Of a stretch of DNA of 35,718 bases, positions 8,826 to 18,300 are shown one piece after another. Source of the DNA: Lachnospiraceae bacterium (GTDB taxonomy: Bacteria; Bacillota; Clostridia; Lachnospirales; Lachnospiraceae); assembly GCA_016280395.1 (NCBI GenBank), contig JAEEGQ010000033.1, positions 1 through 35,718 on the forward strand. Direction: 5' to 3'. Positions within the stretch are counted from its first letter, which is position 1. Every line of letters starts with the position of its first letter. The notes beneath the pieces were generated by a model. The model saw only the letters and a list, made by a program, of their open reading frames with translations. It was not told where the DNA came from and did not search any database. The translations under genes and the position numbers were made by a program.

Positions 8826-8863
8826 CGGGATCTCTTTCGGTAGGAAGGAGACCCCGCTTTTTT
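8826..8863 (+). terminator. Terminator of the fucosidase-acyltransferase-transporter operon
   Basis: An 11-bp stem (8826-8836 with 8846-8856) with one mismatch and a G-U pair, followed by a T run. It lies just after the transporter stop. Confidence 0.75.
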
Positions 8864-8980
8864 ACAAAAGTCACTTAATCGTTTCAGATAAAACAGGCAT
8901 TTTTTAGCTTAAAACAGCCGTTTTTAAGTGGATTTCCAAAAATAGATAGTAAAAATGTACAAAAAAAATAAAAAAAACAG

Positions 8981-9009
8981 TTGAAAAAGAGTACAAAGTG
9001 TAGTATATT
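8981..9009 (+). promoter_or_regulatory. Strong sigma-A promoter of the CUT1 importer operon
   Basis: TTGAAA (8981-8986), a 17-bp spacer and TATATT (9004-9009). The 40 bases upstream are very A-rich and could act as an UP element. Transcription is expected near 9016, directly upstream of an operator-like palindrome. Confidence 0.8.
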
Positions 9010-9016
9010 AAGTTTA

Positions 9017-9030
9017 CGAAAACGATTTCG
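9017..9030 (+). promoter_or_regulatory. cre/LacI-family operator-like palindrome
   Basis: CGAAAACGATTTCG has the symmetry GAAA-N-CG-N-TTTC of catabolite-responsive and LacI-family operators. It covers the start of transcription, where bound repressor would block RNA polymerase. The outermost bases (C and G instead of T and A) deviate from the classic cre, so a local LacI-type regulator is as plausible as CcpA. Confidence 0.55.
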
Positions 9031-9064
9031 CTGTTTCCGGCGGGTATCAGGGAGGATTAAAAAA

Positions 9065-10030
9065 ATGGCTAAACGTGCCAAAGATGTGGTCTTTTCGGAT
9101 GGGAAAGTCACAATACGCGCCAAAAAAGAAGGGGTGCTTGAAAATATCAAAAAACATCCGGCGTATGTAGTTTTCGCGCTTCCGGCTTTCTTAATCCTTT
9201 TCTTTATAATGTATGTGCCGATGGGCGGCATAATAATGGCATTCCAGGATTTCAAACCTATGAAAGGCTTCTTCAAGAGCGATTTTGTAGGATTTGATAA
9301 TTTCAAGTTCCTGTTTGCGAGCAAGTCGGTATTCTTCAGAATGACGAAGAACACACTTATATATTATGTGATATTCACAGGCCTCGGAACTTTCCTGAAT
9401 GTTGTTCTGGCCATCGCACTCGACCAGTTCGTGTTCAAAAAGACGGCGAGAGTAATGCAGACAATGATGATCATCCCGATCTTCATTTCATATGCTGCGG
9501 TACAGTTCATCGTTTACGCGTTCATCGCTTCCGATAACGGTCTTATCAACAGGGTCCTCGGAACCAACATAGCTTTTTACTCCGATGCTAATTACTGGCC
9601 GGCGATACTGACGGTCGTAAAGATATGGAACTCTGTCGGATACGGGTCGGTCTTGTATATGTCGGTACTTGCGGGTGTTGACACCGCACTTTACGAAGCA
9701 GCCCAGATCGACGGCGCGAACAAATGGCAGCAGATATGGCATATCACTTTGCCTTCACTTGTTCCAATGATCACGGTAATGCTCCTTCTTTCAGTCGGAA
9801 GCGTTATGAGATCGGATACGGGCCTTTTCTTTCAGGTTACAAGAGACAGCGGCGCTTTGTATGAGCGGACTCAGGTTATCGATTCTTACGTACTTAATGC
9901 CATCCTGAAAAGCCCTGAATACGGTTTCACGGCCGCGGCAAGTTTGTTCCAGTCGACTGTAGGTCTGCTGATGATGCTGTTGGCGAACGGCGCCGTGCGA
10001 AAATTCTCACCGGAAAATTCGCTGTTCTAA
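9065..10030 (+). CDS. CUT1 carbohydrate ABC importer permease, LplB-like
   Basis: A 321-residue inner-membrane permease with six hydrophobic helices. The EAA loop that docks on the ATPase is EAAQIDGANKWQQ (from Glu211). The amino-terminal FALPAFLILFFIMYVPMGG segment and overall length fit the LplB branch of CUT1 permeases, which move oligosaccharides or complex glycan fragments. The start at 9065 has GGGAGG upstream. The open frame extends 28 residues further upstream only into promoter and operator sequence. No ATPase is encoded nearby, so a shared MsmX-type ATPase elsewhere is presumably used. Confidence 0.9.
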   Translation: MAKRAKDVVFSDGKVTIRAKKEGVLENIKKHPAYVVFALPAFLILFFIMYVPMGGIIMAFQDFKPMKGFFKSDFVGFDNFKFLFASKSVFFRMTKNTLIYYVIFTGLGTFLNVVLAIALDQFVFKKTARVMQTMMIIPIFISYAAVQFIVYAFIASDNGLINRVLGTNIAFYSDANYWPAILTVVKIWNSVGYGSVLYMSVLAGVDTALYEAAQIDGANKWQQIWHITLPSLVPMITVMLLLSVGSVMRSDTGLFFQVTRDSGALYERTQVIDSYVLNAILKSPEYGFTAAASLFQSTVGLLMMLLANGAVRKFSPENSLF

Positions 10031-10044
10031 GGGGGTAAGGGAAA

Positions 10045-10965
10045 ATGGCCAAAACGAAAAAAAGTGCTGCCGTTGAACCCGGCAAAAAGACTTTCGGACA
10101 ATATGTATTAGGATTTTTCCTGCTGCTGTACACACTGTTTTGTGCGCTTCCGGTATTACTTGTATTTATCGTAGCGTTCACCAAAGAAGAATCTGTTACC
10201 AAAAACGGATTCAGCTTCTTCCCTGAAGAGTGGTCGATGGACGGCATGAATTCCGTTCTCAAGTACGGAACACAGCTTGCGACGTCTTACGGCATAACGA
10301 TCCTTGTCGTTGTTGTGGGAACCGTACTCGGACTCCTTGTTATGAGCATGTACGCATATGCTATAAGCCGTCCGAATTTCAGGCTCAGGAAATTCCTTTC
10401 GATCTACCTTCTGATCCCGATGCTCTTTAACGGCGGTCAGCTTGCGGGTTATATAGTGTTTACCGGTTACTACCACCTGAAGAACTCGCTGCTTCTCCTG
10501 ATCCTGCCCCTTGCCGTTACAACGATGAACGTTATCATCCTGAGAACATACATTGTAAACAGCATTCCGGCAGAGCTTATGGAAGCAGCCAAGATAGACG
10601 GCGCCAACGAGTACCTCACATTCTTCGGGATATGCCTTCCGCTTATGAAACCGTCGCTTGCGGCAGTAGGTTTCATGATGGCAACGGCATACTGGAACGA
10701 CTGGCAGAATGCGGTCCTCTACATAGACAAGAACTCGAGGAAACCGTTACAGCTTTTGCTTTATAACATTCAGAAAAACATCGACTTCCTGCTCAACAAC
10801 AATAACGTGCCTCAGGCGGTACGAGATGCGATGGGCGGCTCGATCCCGAAGTACTCGGCAACGATGGCAACGGTTATCGTGGTAATCGGGCCTATCATGG
10901 TTGCATATCCTTTCTTCCAGAAGTACTTCGTAAAAGGCCTTACGGTCGGCTCCGTAAAAGGCTGA
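10045..10965 (+). CDS. CUT1 carbohydrate ABC importer permease, YtcP/LplC-like
   Basis: A 306-residue second permease of the importer, with six predicted helices and the EAA loop EAAKIDGANEYLTF (from Glu180). It forms a heterodimer with the permease 14 bases upstream. The ribosome site AAGGGGGTAAGGG precedes the ATG. The carboxy terminus GLTVGSVKG is a common end of this subfamily. Confidence 0.9.
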   Translation: MAKTKKSAAVEPGKKTFGQYVLGFFLLLYTLFCALPVLLVFIVAFTKEESVTKNGFSFFPEEWSMDGMNSVLKYGTQLATSYGITILVVVVGTVLGLLVMSMYAYAISRPNFRLRKFLSIYLLIPMLFNGGQLAGYIVFTGYYHLKNSLLLLILPLAVTTMNVIILRTYIVNSIPAELMEAAKIDGANEYLTFFGICLPLMKPSLAAVGFMMATAYWNDWQNAVLYIDKNSRKPLQLLLYNIQKNIDFLLNNNNVPQAVRDAMGGSIPKYSATMATVIVVIGPIMVAYPFFQKYFVKGLTVGSVKG

Positions 10966-10971
10966 CAATGC

Positions 10972-10987
10972 GGGTTTGTACCTGCGG
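10972..10987 (+). other. Intercistronic stem-loop before the binding-protein gene
   Basis: GCGGGT (10972-10977) can pair with ACCTGC (10982-10987) around a four-base loop, and a second small hairpin AAGGC/GCCTT follows near 11003-11015. Neither has a T run. Such structures between permease and binding-protein genes often raise the stability of the binding-protein mRNA, but both stems are short. Confidence 0.35.
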
Positions 10988-11048
10988 TGATACAGATATT
11001 TGAAGGCAGAGCCTTTGAGTATAAAACAAAATTTTTTAGGAGGATTTT

Positions 11049-12506
11049 ATGAAAAAAAGAGTTTTAGCATTACTGCTCGTTGTGGCTATGGTAGCCGGAA
11101 TTTTCAGCGGATGCGGTAAAAAGGGTCCCGTAAAGATCAACATCTTAAGAGACCAGTTCAACCTTGCTGGCGGCGTTGATGAAGCACAGCTCAAGAAGGT
11201 ACAGGACGCTATCAATGAGTACATCAAGGATAAGATTGGTGTAGAAGTTTCCATCAAGGAAGTTAGCTCCGGTGAATATGCCGAGAAGGCCGGCAATGCA
11301 GTAGTAAACAAGGAAGTTAACCTTCTTTGGACAGCTGCTTGGCAGGAAGGCAAGATCCAGACAGGCGCACTCGTTCAGAACGACCTCGTATATGATATTT
11401 CCGATCTTCTTAAGGATACCGCTCTTTACAGGTCAATGGACTTAAGCCAGTGGGAAGCTACCAAGTACAACGGCAAGAACTACTTTGTTCCCGTTTACAA
11501 GGACAACGTAGAAGGCTATGACCTTATGTACCGTAAGGAACTTGTTGACAAGTACAACTTTGATGTAACAAAGGTTACAAAGCTTGCAGATCTTGAAACA
11601 TTCCTTGCTGCATGCAAGAACGACGGTCTCAAGTACCCCATGCTTCTTCAGAAGGGAGCTATGTTCTGGAGATTCTATATTGACAGCTTTGATTTCTTCA
11701 CAGGTGAAGCTGAATCCAACTTCGTAGCAGTTGACCGTGCTACAAACAAAGTTGTTTTAACACTTGACACTCCTCAGTACAAAGAGTACTGCGACCTCAT
11801 TGCAAAGTGGAGAACAGCAGGCTATGTACATGAAGACGAGTACACAAAGGTTGTTACCGATACTACTACTCAGGAAAAGACATGGGGCGTATCATGGTGG
11901 ACAGATACTCCCAACAATGCAGAAGCAAACTCCAGATATAATCAGGAAGTTGTTATCAATCCTATTACCAACAGATGGGCACACTCCACATCCGCTCTTG
12001 GTTCATGCTACTGCGTAACCGCTAACTGCAGCAAAGAGCAGGCTAAGGCTTGCATCGATTTCCTTGGTCTCCTTTACACCGATAAGACTCTTGCAGATCT
12101 CTTCACATACGGTATCAAGGGTGAAGATTATGATCTTAACGCTGACGGCCAGGTAGAGAAGAAGGGCGAGAAGTACAACCACTCCATGTGGGAGTCAGTT
12201 TCCGCTACTATCATCACTCCTGAAAAAGGTTCACCCGCTAACTTCGCAGATGCTTACAGACAGTTCAACGGCAGTGCTAAGACATCTTCAGCTGCAGGTT
12301 TCAGATTCAATTCTTCACCTGTTGCCGCTGAGTACGCAGCATGCAAGGCTCTCTTTGCAGAGTACGGCTTCATTCTTGAGACCGGTGGTGTTGCAGAAGC
12401 AGAAGTTGCCACAAAGATCGCTGATTACAAGAAGGCACTTGAAGGCGCAGGCCTTAACAAGGTTATCGAAGAGTTCAGCAAGCAGTATGAAGCTTGGAAG
12501 AAATAA
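11049..12506 (+). CDS. Sugar ABC transporter substrate-binding lipoprotein
   Basis: A 485-residue extracellular binding protein. The signal peptide ends in the lipobox IFSGC (acylated Cys22). The mature part has the two-lobed architecture of family 1 sugar-binding proteins, with a DLYDIS-like early hinge region and many aromatic residues (WGVSWWTDT, FWRFYIDSFDFF) suited to stacking on sugars. It feeds the two permeases upstream. AGGAGG seven bases before ATG makes the start certain. Its codons are clearly different from the neighbours: T- and A-ending Ala, Ser, Thr and Gly codons and CTT/CTC Leu dominate, a mark of very high expression rather than of transfer. The sugar is not readable. Confidence 0.9.
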   Translation: MKKRVLALLLVVAMVAGIFSGCGKKGPVKINILRDQFNLAGGVDEAQLKKVQDAINEYIKDKIGVEVSIKEVSSGEYAEKAGNAVVNKEVNLLWTAAWQEGKIQTGALVQNDLVYDISDLLKDTALYRSMDLSQWEATKYNGKNYFVPVYKDNVEGYDLMYRKELVDKYNFDVTKVTKLADLETFLAACKNDGLKYPMLLQKGAMFWRFYIDSFDFFTGEAESNFVAVDRATNKVVLTLDTPQYKEYCDLIAKWRTAGYVHEDEYTKVVTDTTTQEKTWGVSWWTDTPNNAEANSRYNQEVVINPITNRWAHSTSALGSCYCVTANCSKEQAKACIDFLGLLYTDKTLADLFTYGIKGEDYDLNADGQVEKKGEKYNHSMWESVSATIITPEKGSPANFADAYRQFNGSAKTSSAAGFRFNSSPVAAEYAACKALFAEYGFILETGGVAEAEVATKIADYKKALEGAGLNKVIEEFSKQYEAWKK

Positions 12507-12530
12507 TCGATAAAGATCTTTATCAGAGTT

Positions 12531-12562
12531 AAAAATACCGGGGCTTAGGCTCCGGTATTTTT
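12531..12562 (+). terminator. Terminator of the CUT1 operon
   Basis: AAAAATACCGG (12531-12541) pairs with CCGGTATTTTT, giving an 11-bp stem with the T run built into the 3' arm. Confidence 0.85.
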
Positions 12563-12565
12563 CTG

Positions 12566-12594
12566 TTGCTTTATCCCATGTGAAAATGTAGAAT
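12566..12594 (+). promoter_or_regulatory. Promoter of the alcohol dehydrogenase gene
   Basis: TTGCTT (12566-12571), a 17-bp spacer and TAGAAT (12589-12594), placed between the previous terminator and the dehydrogenase start. Confidence 0.6.
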
Positions 12595-12628
12595 GAAAAG
12601 CAGAAAATGATGAGGACAGGAGGGCACC

Positions 12629-13807
12629 ATGCAGAACTTTAAGCTTTACACGCCTACAGAGATGATCTTTGGCAGGGATGTTGAAAACGAAACAGGAAAC
12701 ACTGCGTCAAAGTACGGGAAAAAGGCGCTTATCGTGTTTGGAAAGGGGAGCGTTGTAAAAAGCGGCCTTCTTTCACGCGTTGAAAGGTCGCTTGAGGCTT
12801 CCGGCGTGGAATACAGGGAGTTTGGCGGCGCAAAGCCAAATCCTACTCTTGCACACGCAGAGGAGGGTGTAAAAGAGGCCATTGCGTTCGGCGCGGACAT
12901 GATCATCGGAGTCGGAGGCGGAAGTGCCATTGATACGGCAAAAGCCATTGCACACGGCACAGCGAACCCTGAGGTGCCGCTCTGGGACCTTTGGACGAAG
13001 AAGGTTCCGCTGAAACGATCCATGCCGGTGGGCGCTGTCCTGACTATTCCCGCAGCCGGAAGCGAAATGAGCGACTCCGCGGTGCTTACAAACGAAACTC
13101 TTGGCAAGAAAGCCGGCATAAATACGGACTTTAACAGATGCAGGTTTGCAATCTGCAACCCCGCTCTCGGCGCAACGCTTCCAAAAGAACAGCTTGCGGC
13201 GGGCGTTACGGATATCATGATGCATACCATGGAGCGCTATTTTATCCCGGATTCAAAGTGCGACCTTACGGATGAGATCGCGGAGGGATTGCTTAGGACC
13301 GTGATAGCAAACGGACAAAAGGTGGTCGCCGACCCTTCGGATTATGATGCGATGTGTGAGATTTTCTGGGCTTCGAGCCTTTCACACAACAATCTTACGG
13401 AATGCGGGAGAGGCAAGGATTTTTCCGTGCATAAGCTCGGTCATGCCCTTTCCGCAAAATATGACCTTACTCACGGAGTTTCTCTTTCCGTTGTATGGGG
13501 AGCATGGGCTTTGGCCCTTTATAAAGATGCGCTTCCGCGCTTTGCAAGGTTTGCAAGGAAAGTGTGGGGAGTATGCGAAGAGCGGGATGAAAAAGCCGCA
13601 GAGGAAGGGATTGCCGAGACCGTCGGTTTTTTCAAGAGTATCGGCATGCCGGTAAGCATCGGCGAGCTTTCGCTTTCCCCTGCGCCTGCGGATACAGTGC
13701 TTAAGGAGCTTGCGCTTGACGCAACGATGCAGGATACGGTAAAGCTTTCAAGGATAAGACCGCTCGATGCCGCAGCGGTTACGGAAATATACAAGGCTGC
13801 GCTGTAA
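12629..13807 (+). CDS. Iron-containing alcohol dehydrogenase (BdhA/YqhD type)
   Basis: A 392-residue group III alcohol dehydrogenase that interconverts aldehydes and alcohols with NAD(P)H in the cytoplasm, typically butyraldehyde or other fermentation aldehydes. The nucleotide-binding GVGGGSAIDTAKAI runs from residue 94. The four divalent-metal ligands are all in place: Asp195, His199, His268 and His282. The amino-terminal NFKLYTPTEMIFG and FAICNPAL segments resemble the YqhD/butanol dehydrogenase subgroup, which usually prefers NADPH. AGGAGG (12618-12623) supports the start. It probably shares a transcript with the Cys-rich small protein 25 bases downstream. Confidence 0.92.
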   Translation: MQNFKLYTPTEMIFGRDVENETGNTASKYGKKALIVFGKGSVVKSGLLSRVERSLEASGVEYREFGGAKPNPTLAHAEEGVKEAIAFGADMIIGVGGGSAIDTAKAIAHGTANPEVPLWDLWTKKVPLKRSMPVGAVLTIPAAGSEMSDSAVLTNETLGKKAGINTDFNRCRFAICNPALGATLPKEQLAAGVTDIMMHTMERYFIPDSKCDLTDEIAEGLLRTVIANGQKVVADPSDYDAMCEIFWASSLSHNNLTECGRGKDFSVHKLGHALSAKYDLTHGVSLSVVWGAWALALYKDALPRFARFARKVWGVCEERDEKAAEEGIAETVGFFKSIGMPVSIGELSLSPAPADTVLKELALDATMQDTVKLSRIRPLDAAAVTEIYKAAL

Positions 13808-13832
13808 AGCGGAACGTGGGTGAAGACAGGAT

Positions 13833-14045
13833 ATGATCAGATTTCTTGCAGAAAACATCGGGACAGTAATAGTGGCTGCGCTGCTTTTGACCGTTGTGTT
13901 TTTTGCGGTCAGAAGCATCATTGTTTCGCGCAAAAAAGGCAAATGCAGCTGCGGATGCGATTGCGGAAGCTGTGCCATGAGCGGCTCCTGTCACGAAATA
14001 CAGCAAAAGGACGATCAAGGAAAACAGCGGCCGGATCAAGCCTGA
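13833..14045 (+). CDS. FeoB-associated Cys-rich membrane protein, copy 1
   Basis: A 70-residue protein: a short amino terminus (MIRFLAENIG), one membrane helix (about 10-32), a basic RKKGK patch and then a Cys cluster CSCGCDCGSCAMSGSCH. This is the pattern of the FeoB-associated Cys-rich family, proposed to bind Fe(II) near the FeoB pore; the function is not experimentally settled. A clear paralogue lies at 23668 inside the feo operon. This copy instead follows the iron-dependent dehydrogenase by 25 bases, and has a hydrophilic tail of about 17 residues that the other lacks. The ribosome site (AAGACAGG) is modest. Confidence 0.85.
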   Translation: MIRFLAENIGTVIVAALLLTVVFFAVRSIIVSRKKGKCSCGCDCGSCAMSGSCHEIQQKDDQGKQRPDQA

Positions 14046-14055
14046 ACGAAAAAAA

Positions 14056-14097
14056 GCCCTGTGAAGAGCAGATAACGCTCTCACAGGGCATATTTTT
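14056..14097. terminator. Bidirectional terminator between convergent units
   Basis: GCCCTGTGA...GAGC (14056-14069) pairs with GCTCTCACAGGGC (14077-14089) with one bulged base, flanked by an A run on the left and a T run on the right. It can stop both the plus-strand dehydrogenase unit and the minus-strand BMP unit. Confidence 0.85.
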
Positions 14098-14147
14098 TGT
14101 TCGGACCGGGCTAAGCTGACTGCCCGATCTTCAGGTCTATTAATAGA

Positions 14148-15341
14148 CTATTCCATGATACTTATCACACCCGAGAGGATGTAGCGGAACAGCGGGTAGG
14201 ATGTGGTCTCGTTTTCTACATAGCCTTCGGTCAGGTCTATGGTGTCCGCGGTATTTTTAGGGTTTACACCCGTATAGCTGCCTTTGAACACGAAGTCATT
14301 GTTCTTGCGTTTGAACTGTGCTATTGCTTCCTTTATTGCTTCCTGTGTACCGGGGGCTGCAACCTGCATGTTCAGGTCTTCCATTGCCACCCAGCCTTCC
14401 TCGAAACCTGCCGAAACATCGTTTCCGTGAACATGTCCGCCCACTGTTTTTTCAATGCGCTTTTCGGACAAAGTGGCTTCTACCGCAGCCAATATGTAAG
14501 GTTCCCAGTTGATCCTTGAAGTTACGATGGAGGTTGTGGGAGCAACCTCGGACATGCTCTGGTTATATCCCACGAAATAAACGGGCTTCGACTTCGGGGA
14601 TTCCTCACATGCTACCGCCGGGCCGATCGTGTCGGTGTGCTGGGAGATTATCACGCAGCCGTCGTCAATAAGGCGCTGCGCGGCTGATTTTTCCTGTGCA
14701 TAGCTGCTCCAGGTCTTGGTGTAGCAGACTCTCATCACAGCTGTCGGCACGACGGAGCGGATTCCGAGGATAAAGGCTGTGTAGCCCGAGATCACTTCGG
14801 ATGTGGAAAAAGCGGCAACAAAGCCTACTTTGGCCTGATCTTCCGTGATGACGCCTTCGCTTATAAGCTGTTTTATCTTCATGCCGGCAGCTATACCGCT
14901 GACATAGCGGCCCTGATAAGCCTCTCCCTTAAAGGTGTGGTAATTGTCGGGGACAGTGGCGCCGGTCATGTCCATGTACGAGGTCTGGCAAAATTCTATG
15001 TCCGGGTATTTCATGGCAAGCTTTACAACAAGGCTGCTGTACCCGTTGAGGAAGATGATGTCGCAGCCCTTCTCGGCCAGCTCACTTACGGGTTCGGCCA
15101 TTTCCTCGTCAAGGACGTTGCTGCATGTCAGTATATCCACTCGCTTGCCGTATTTCTTTTCGATGGCATCCTTTGCGAGCGAAAAATTGTAGGTATATGG
15201 CGTGCTTTCGTCATTATCGTAAATGAAACCGACCGTGATATGATCCTTTCCCCCGGTAAGGTCAAGAAGATGGAAGACCGTGATCAGGGCGCCAAGGATC
15301 GCCAGACATGTAAGGACAGTTGTTATATATACGCGTTTCAT
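14148..15341 (-). CDS. Membrane-anchored BMP family (Med/TmpC-like) substrate-binding protein
   Basis: A 397-residue protein with one amino-terminal membrane helix (about 5-27) and no lipobox cysteine, so it is probably helix-anchored outside the cell. The body is a periplasmic-binding fold of the BMP family: VGFIYDN opening strand, GCDIIFLNGYSS, the GRYVSGIAAG helix, KVGFVAAFSTSEVI, and the distal VGYNQSM and GFEEGW regions. BMP proteins bind purine nucleosides in transport or act as sensory binding proteins. There is no ABC permease or ATPase here; instead its ATG overlaps the stop of the HD-GYP sensor by four bases (ATGA), so it is probably a ligand-binding partner of that sensor rather than of a transporter. 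Confidence 0.82.
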   Translation of the reverse strand: MKRVYITTVLTCLAILGALITVFHLLDLTGGKDHITVGFIYDNDESTPYTYNFSLAKDAIEKKYGKRVDILTCSNVLDEEMAEPVSELAEKGCDIIFLNGYSSLVVKLAMKYPDIEFCQTSYMDMTGATVPDNYHTFKGEAYQGRYVSGIAAGMKIKQLISEGVITEDQAKVGFVAAFSTSEVISGYTAFILGIRSVVPTAVMRVCYTKTWSSYAQEKSAAQRLIDDGCVIISQHTDTIGPAVACEESPKSKPVYFVGYNQSMSEVAPTTSIVTSRINWEPYILAAVEATLSEKRIEKTVGGHVHGNDVSAGFEEGWVAMEDLNMQVAAPGTQEAIKEAIAQFKRKNNDFVFKGSYTGVNPKNTADTIDLTEGYVENETTSYPLFRYILSGVISIME

Positions 15342-18300
15342 ACCGTACCTCCTTTGTTGTCTGCTGACGGAGCGGGTTTTTCCGCTTTTTCTACGGCATC
15401 TTCACAGGGCTTTGCACCTTCGCTTTCTGAAGCTTCGGGCTTTGCAGCTTCGCCTTTTGAAGCTTCGGGCTTGGGATCACCGTCTTTTGCATCCTGCATC
15501 TGTGCTGCCTGGATCTTCTTGTCTTCCTCCACGCGGCGGCTGAGTTCCTCTTCCTGTTCGGCCTGGGCGATCTCCGCACGCTTCTGAGCATAGAGTTCAT
15601 CAAGATTGATGATACCTTTGTCTATAAGGCGGAAGAAGGCGTCAAGGGCATCGGGATCGAACTGCGTGCCGCGCCCGCGCTTCATTTCGTTTATAACATA
15701 GTCCGTATCCATGTGATTACGGTAAACACGGTTTGAGGTCATTGCATCGAACGCGTCCGCTACGCTGATGATCCTGCCGATAAGCGGGATCTCCTCGCCT
15801 TTTAAGCCGTCAGGGTAGCCTCGCCCGTCGTAACGCTCATGATGGTACCTGGTACCTTCCTCAACATGCTCAACCAGTGTGAAATCCTTAAGGATCTCGG
15901 CGCCTCTTGTAACATGTGATTTCATCTGGACATATTCTTCATCCGAAAGACGTCCGACCTTGTTCAGAACACTGTCGGGAACGCCGATCTTGCCGATATC
16001 ATGCAGCTGCGCGGCTTTCTTTAAGTTGGCGATCTCTTTGTTGCGGTTCCACCATTTGAAACAGCGCATCTCTTCCGCGATAAGTGCCGAATATTCCGCA
16101 ACACGCACGGAATGCTGGTGGGTGCGGACGTCCTTGGCATCGACTGCCTTTGCGATGGCCATTACGGTCTGATTGGCCATATTCAACTTGATCTGCTGAC
16201 GGTTGATCTGTCTTTGGACTATAAACCATGTAAACCATATGATGATCATGGAGAGGATCATAAACAGGTAGAACGAAAAGCCCGGCTGCTCGTAAAACTC
16301 ACCTACTTTGATAAGCGAGAATTTGCGTTCCTCAAGCACCCTCTCACCCGAGCTGTCGAAGATCGCAAGGCGGAAGGTGTAGGTTCCTGCGGGAAGATTT
16401 ACGTATATGATGTTGTTCAGATTGCTCTGCGGAAGTATCGTCCACTGGGAGTCGAAATCTTCAAGACGATATCCGACATTGGGCTCCTGAATGGTGTAAT
16501 TCAGTATCTCGGGGCTAAGCTCCACACGGCTAACTCCCTGCCCTATAGTGATGGCGCCGGCTCTTGCGGGCGGCTGGAGAACACCGTCAAGACGGACAGA
16601 TGCGATCTGCATGCGGTAGGAACGGACATCGCTGTTATATTTATCAACATCGATGATGTAAGCACCCGTATCACAGGGGATAAACAGTTCGCCGTTTCCA
16701 TTGTAATAGTTCCAGGAGTTTGCCGTAAGCGAGGTACCAAGGCCCCTGCGAGCATCAAGGAGTTCCCAGGCTATCTCTCCTCCGGTGGAAACAAGCTCGT
16801 CGCGTTCCACAACGTAGATGCCGGCGCTTGACATAACAAAGAGCGTGTCCGCATCCTTTACCCAGATATCGTAGTTGTTGAAATACGGGAATTTGTCGAG
16901 AACACGGATGGCACCTGAAGGTTCAAGATAACAGAGGCTGTTGCTCGTGACGATGAAGACACCCTCGGATTTCGGATCCTTCACCATTCTTAAGATAACA
17001 CCGCTGCTAAGGCCGTCTTCGCGGGTAAGCATCTTTTCGACTTTGCCGTTTTTAATGATCGCTATACCGTCGCCGTCGGTTCCTGCAAGGATCGTTCCGT
17101 CGCTCTGTTCGATCAGGGTCAGTATCATAGAGTTGATGAGACCGTCCTCGTAACGTATAGTTTTTGTTATTGTATGATTGCTGATAAAACTTATTCCGGT
17201 GTCTCCGGCCGCAAGGATAGAGCCGTCTTTTAAGCCTGTGACAACCCTCGCCCGGCTTCCGAAGCTTCCGTTGTCTGAATTGTATGACCAGCTCCGGCCC
17301 GAAGGAGAGTATTCCATCAGGCCGCTTCCGTAGGTGCAGACCCAGAGGTGATCTGTTTCATCAACATACATGCACCTTATACGCTTGCCCTTAAGCTCTT
17401 TTGTAAGGTCGTTCTCTATCTGCTCCCTGCAGGCTTTGTCAACCACGTCGAGCCCTTTGTCGGTGCCTATGTAATAGCAGTCCTGCCATGAAACGATGGC
17501 ATTAACAACAAGCCTTTCCATGCCGATGGAACCGTAAACGTCCTTGAACGGCGACTTTGCGAGCCTTAACAGCCCGAGCCTTGAAGATGTGAACCAGAGG
17601 TTGCCCTGGTAGTCGTAGAGCATATTGTCGATGGAGTTGTTGAATTCATTGGTGTTCAGCCAGTGATAGCCGGCCTTGTCTATATACGCGATACCGCTGT
17701 CGGTGGAAACAAAGAGTGTTCCGTCGCTTAAATAATTAAGGTTATTGATACTTGAAACACCCTCACATTCAATGACGCCAAGGTATGTAAAGGTCCTTGC
17801 GGAAACTTCGTATTTGTAGATGTGATTTGTTGATGAGCCGACCATGAGTGTTCCGTCCGGGGCGAAGGCGCAGCAGTTGAACAGCTCATCCTCACCGGGG
17901 AGCGTGATCGAAGTCTGAACTTTTCCGCCGTTTAAGAGAACAAGGCGTCCGCCTGAGGCAATGGTAGCGACATTTCCTTTTTCATCAGCGGTAATGCTGT
18001 CTGCGTAGTACACATCATCAAGCGTATTTGTGGCCTTTAAGCCGTTATTCATTACAACCACCTGCATGCTGCCTGTGGTGCCGATGTAGTAGTAGCCGTC
18101 GGAAGCACGGATGATACAACGGACGGAGTTTGAAGGCAGGCCGCTTTCCTGGTCGAGCACATTTACGACCTGCTCGCGGATCACGATGGAAAGGCCGTTA
18201 TCGTTGGTGCCTATCCACATACGGCCTTCTTCATCAACATAAAGACAGTTAACGTTCTTAACGGATTTGTAGGTATCGACCCAGCGGAATTCGCGGCCGT

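Noticed and set aside
16112-16831. A 239-codon plus-strand open frame
   Set aside because: It is a shadow of the propeller/HD-GYP sensor on the other strand, without ribosome site or domain.
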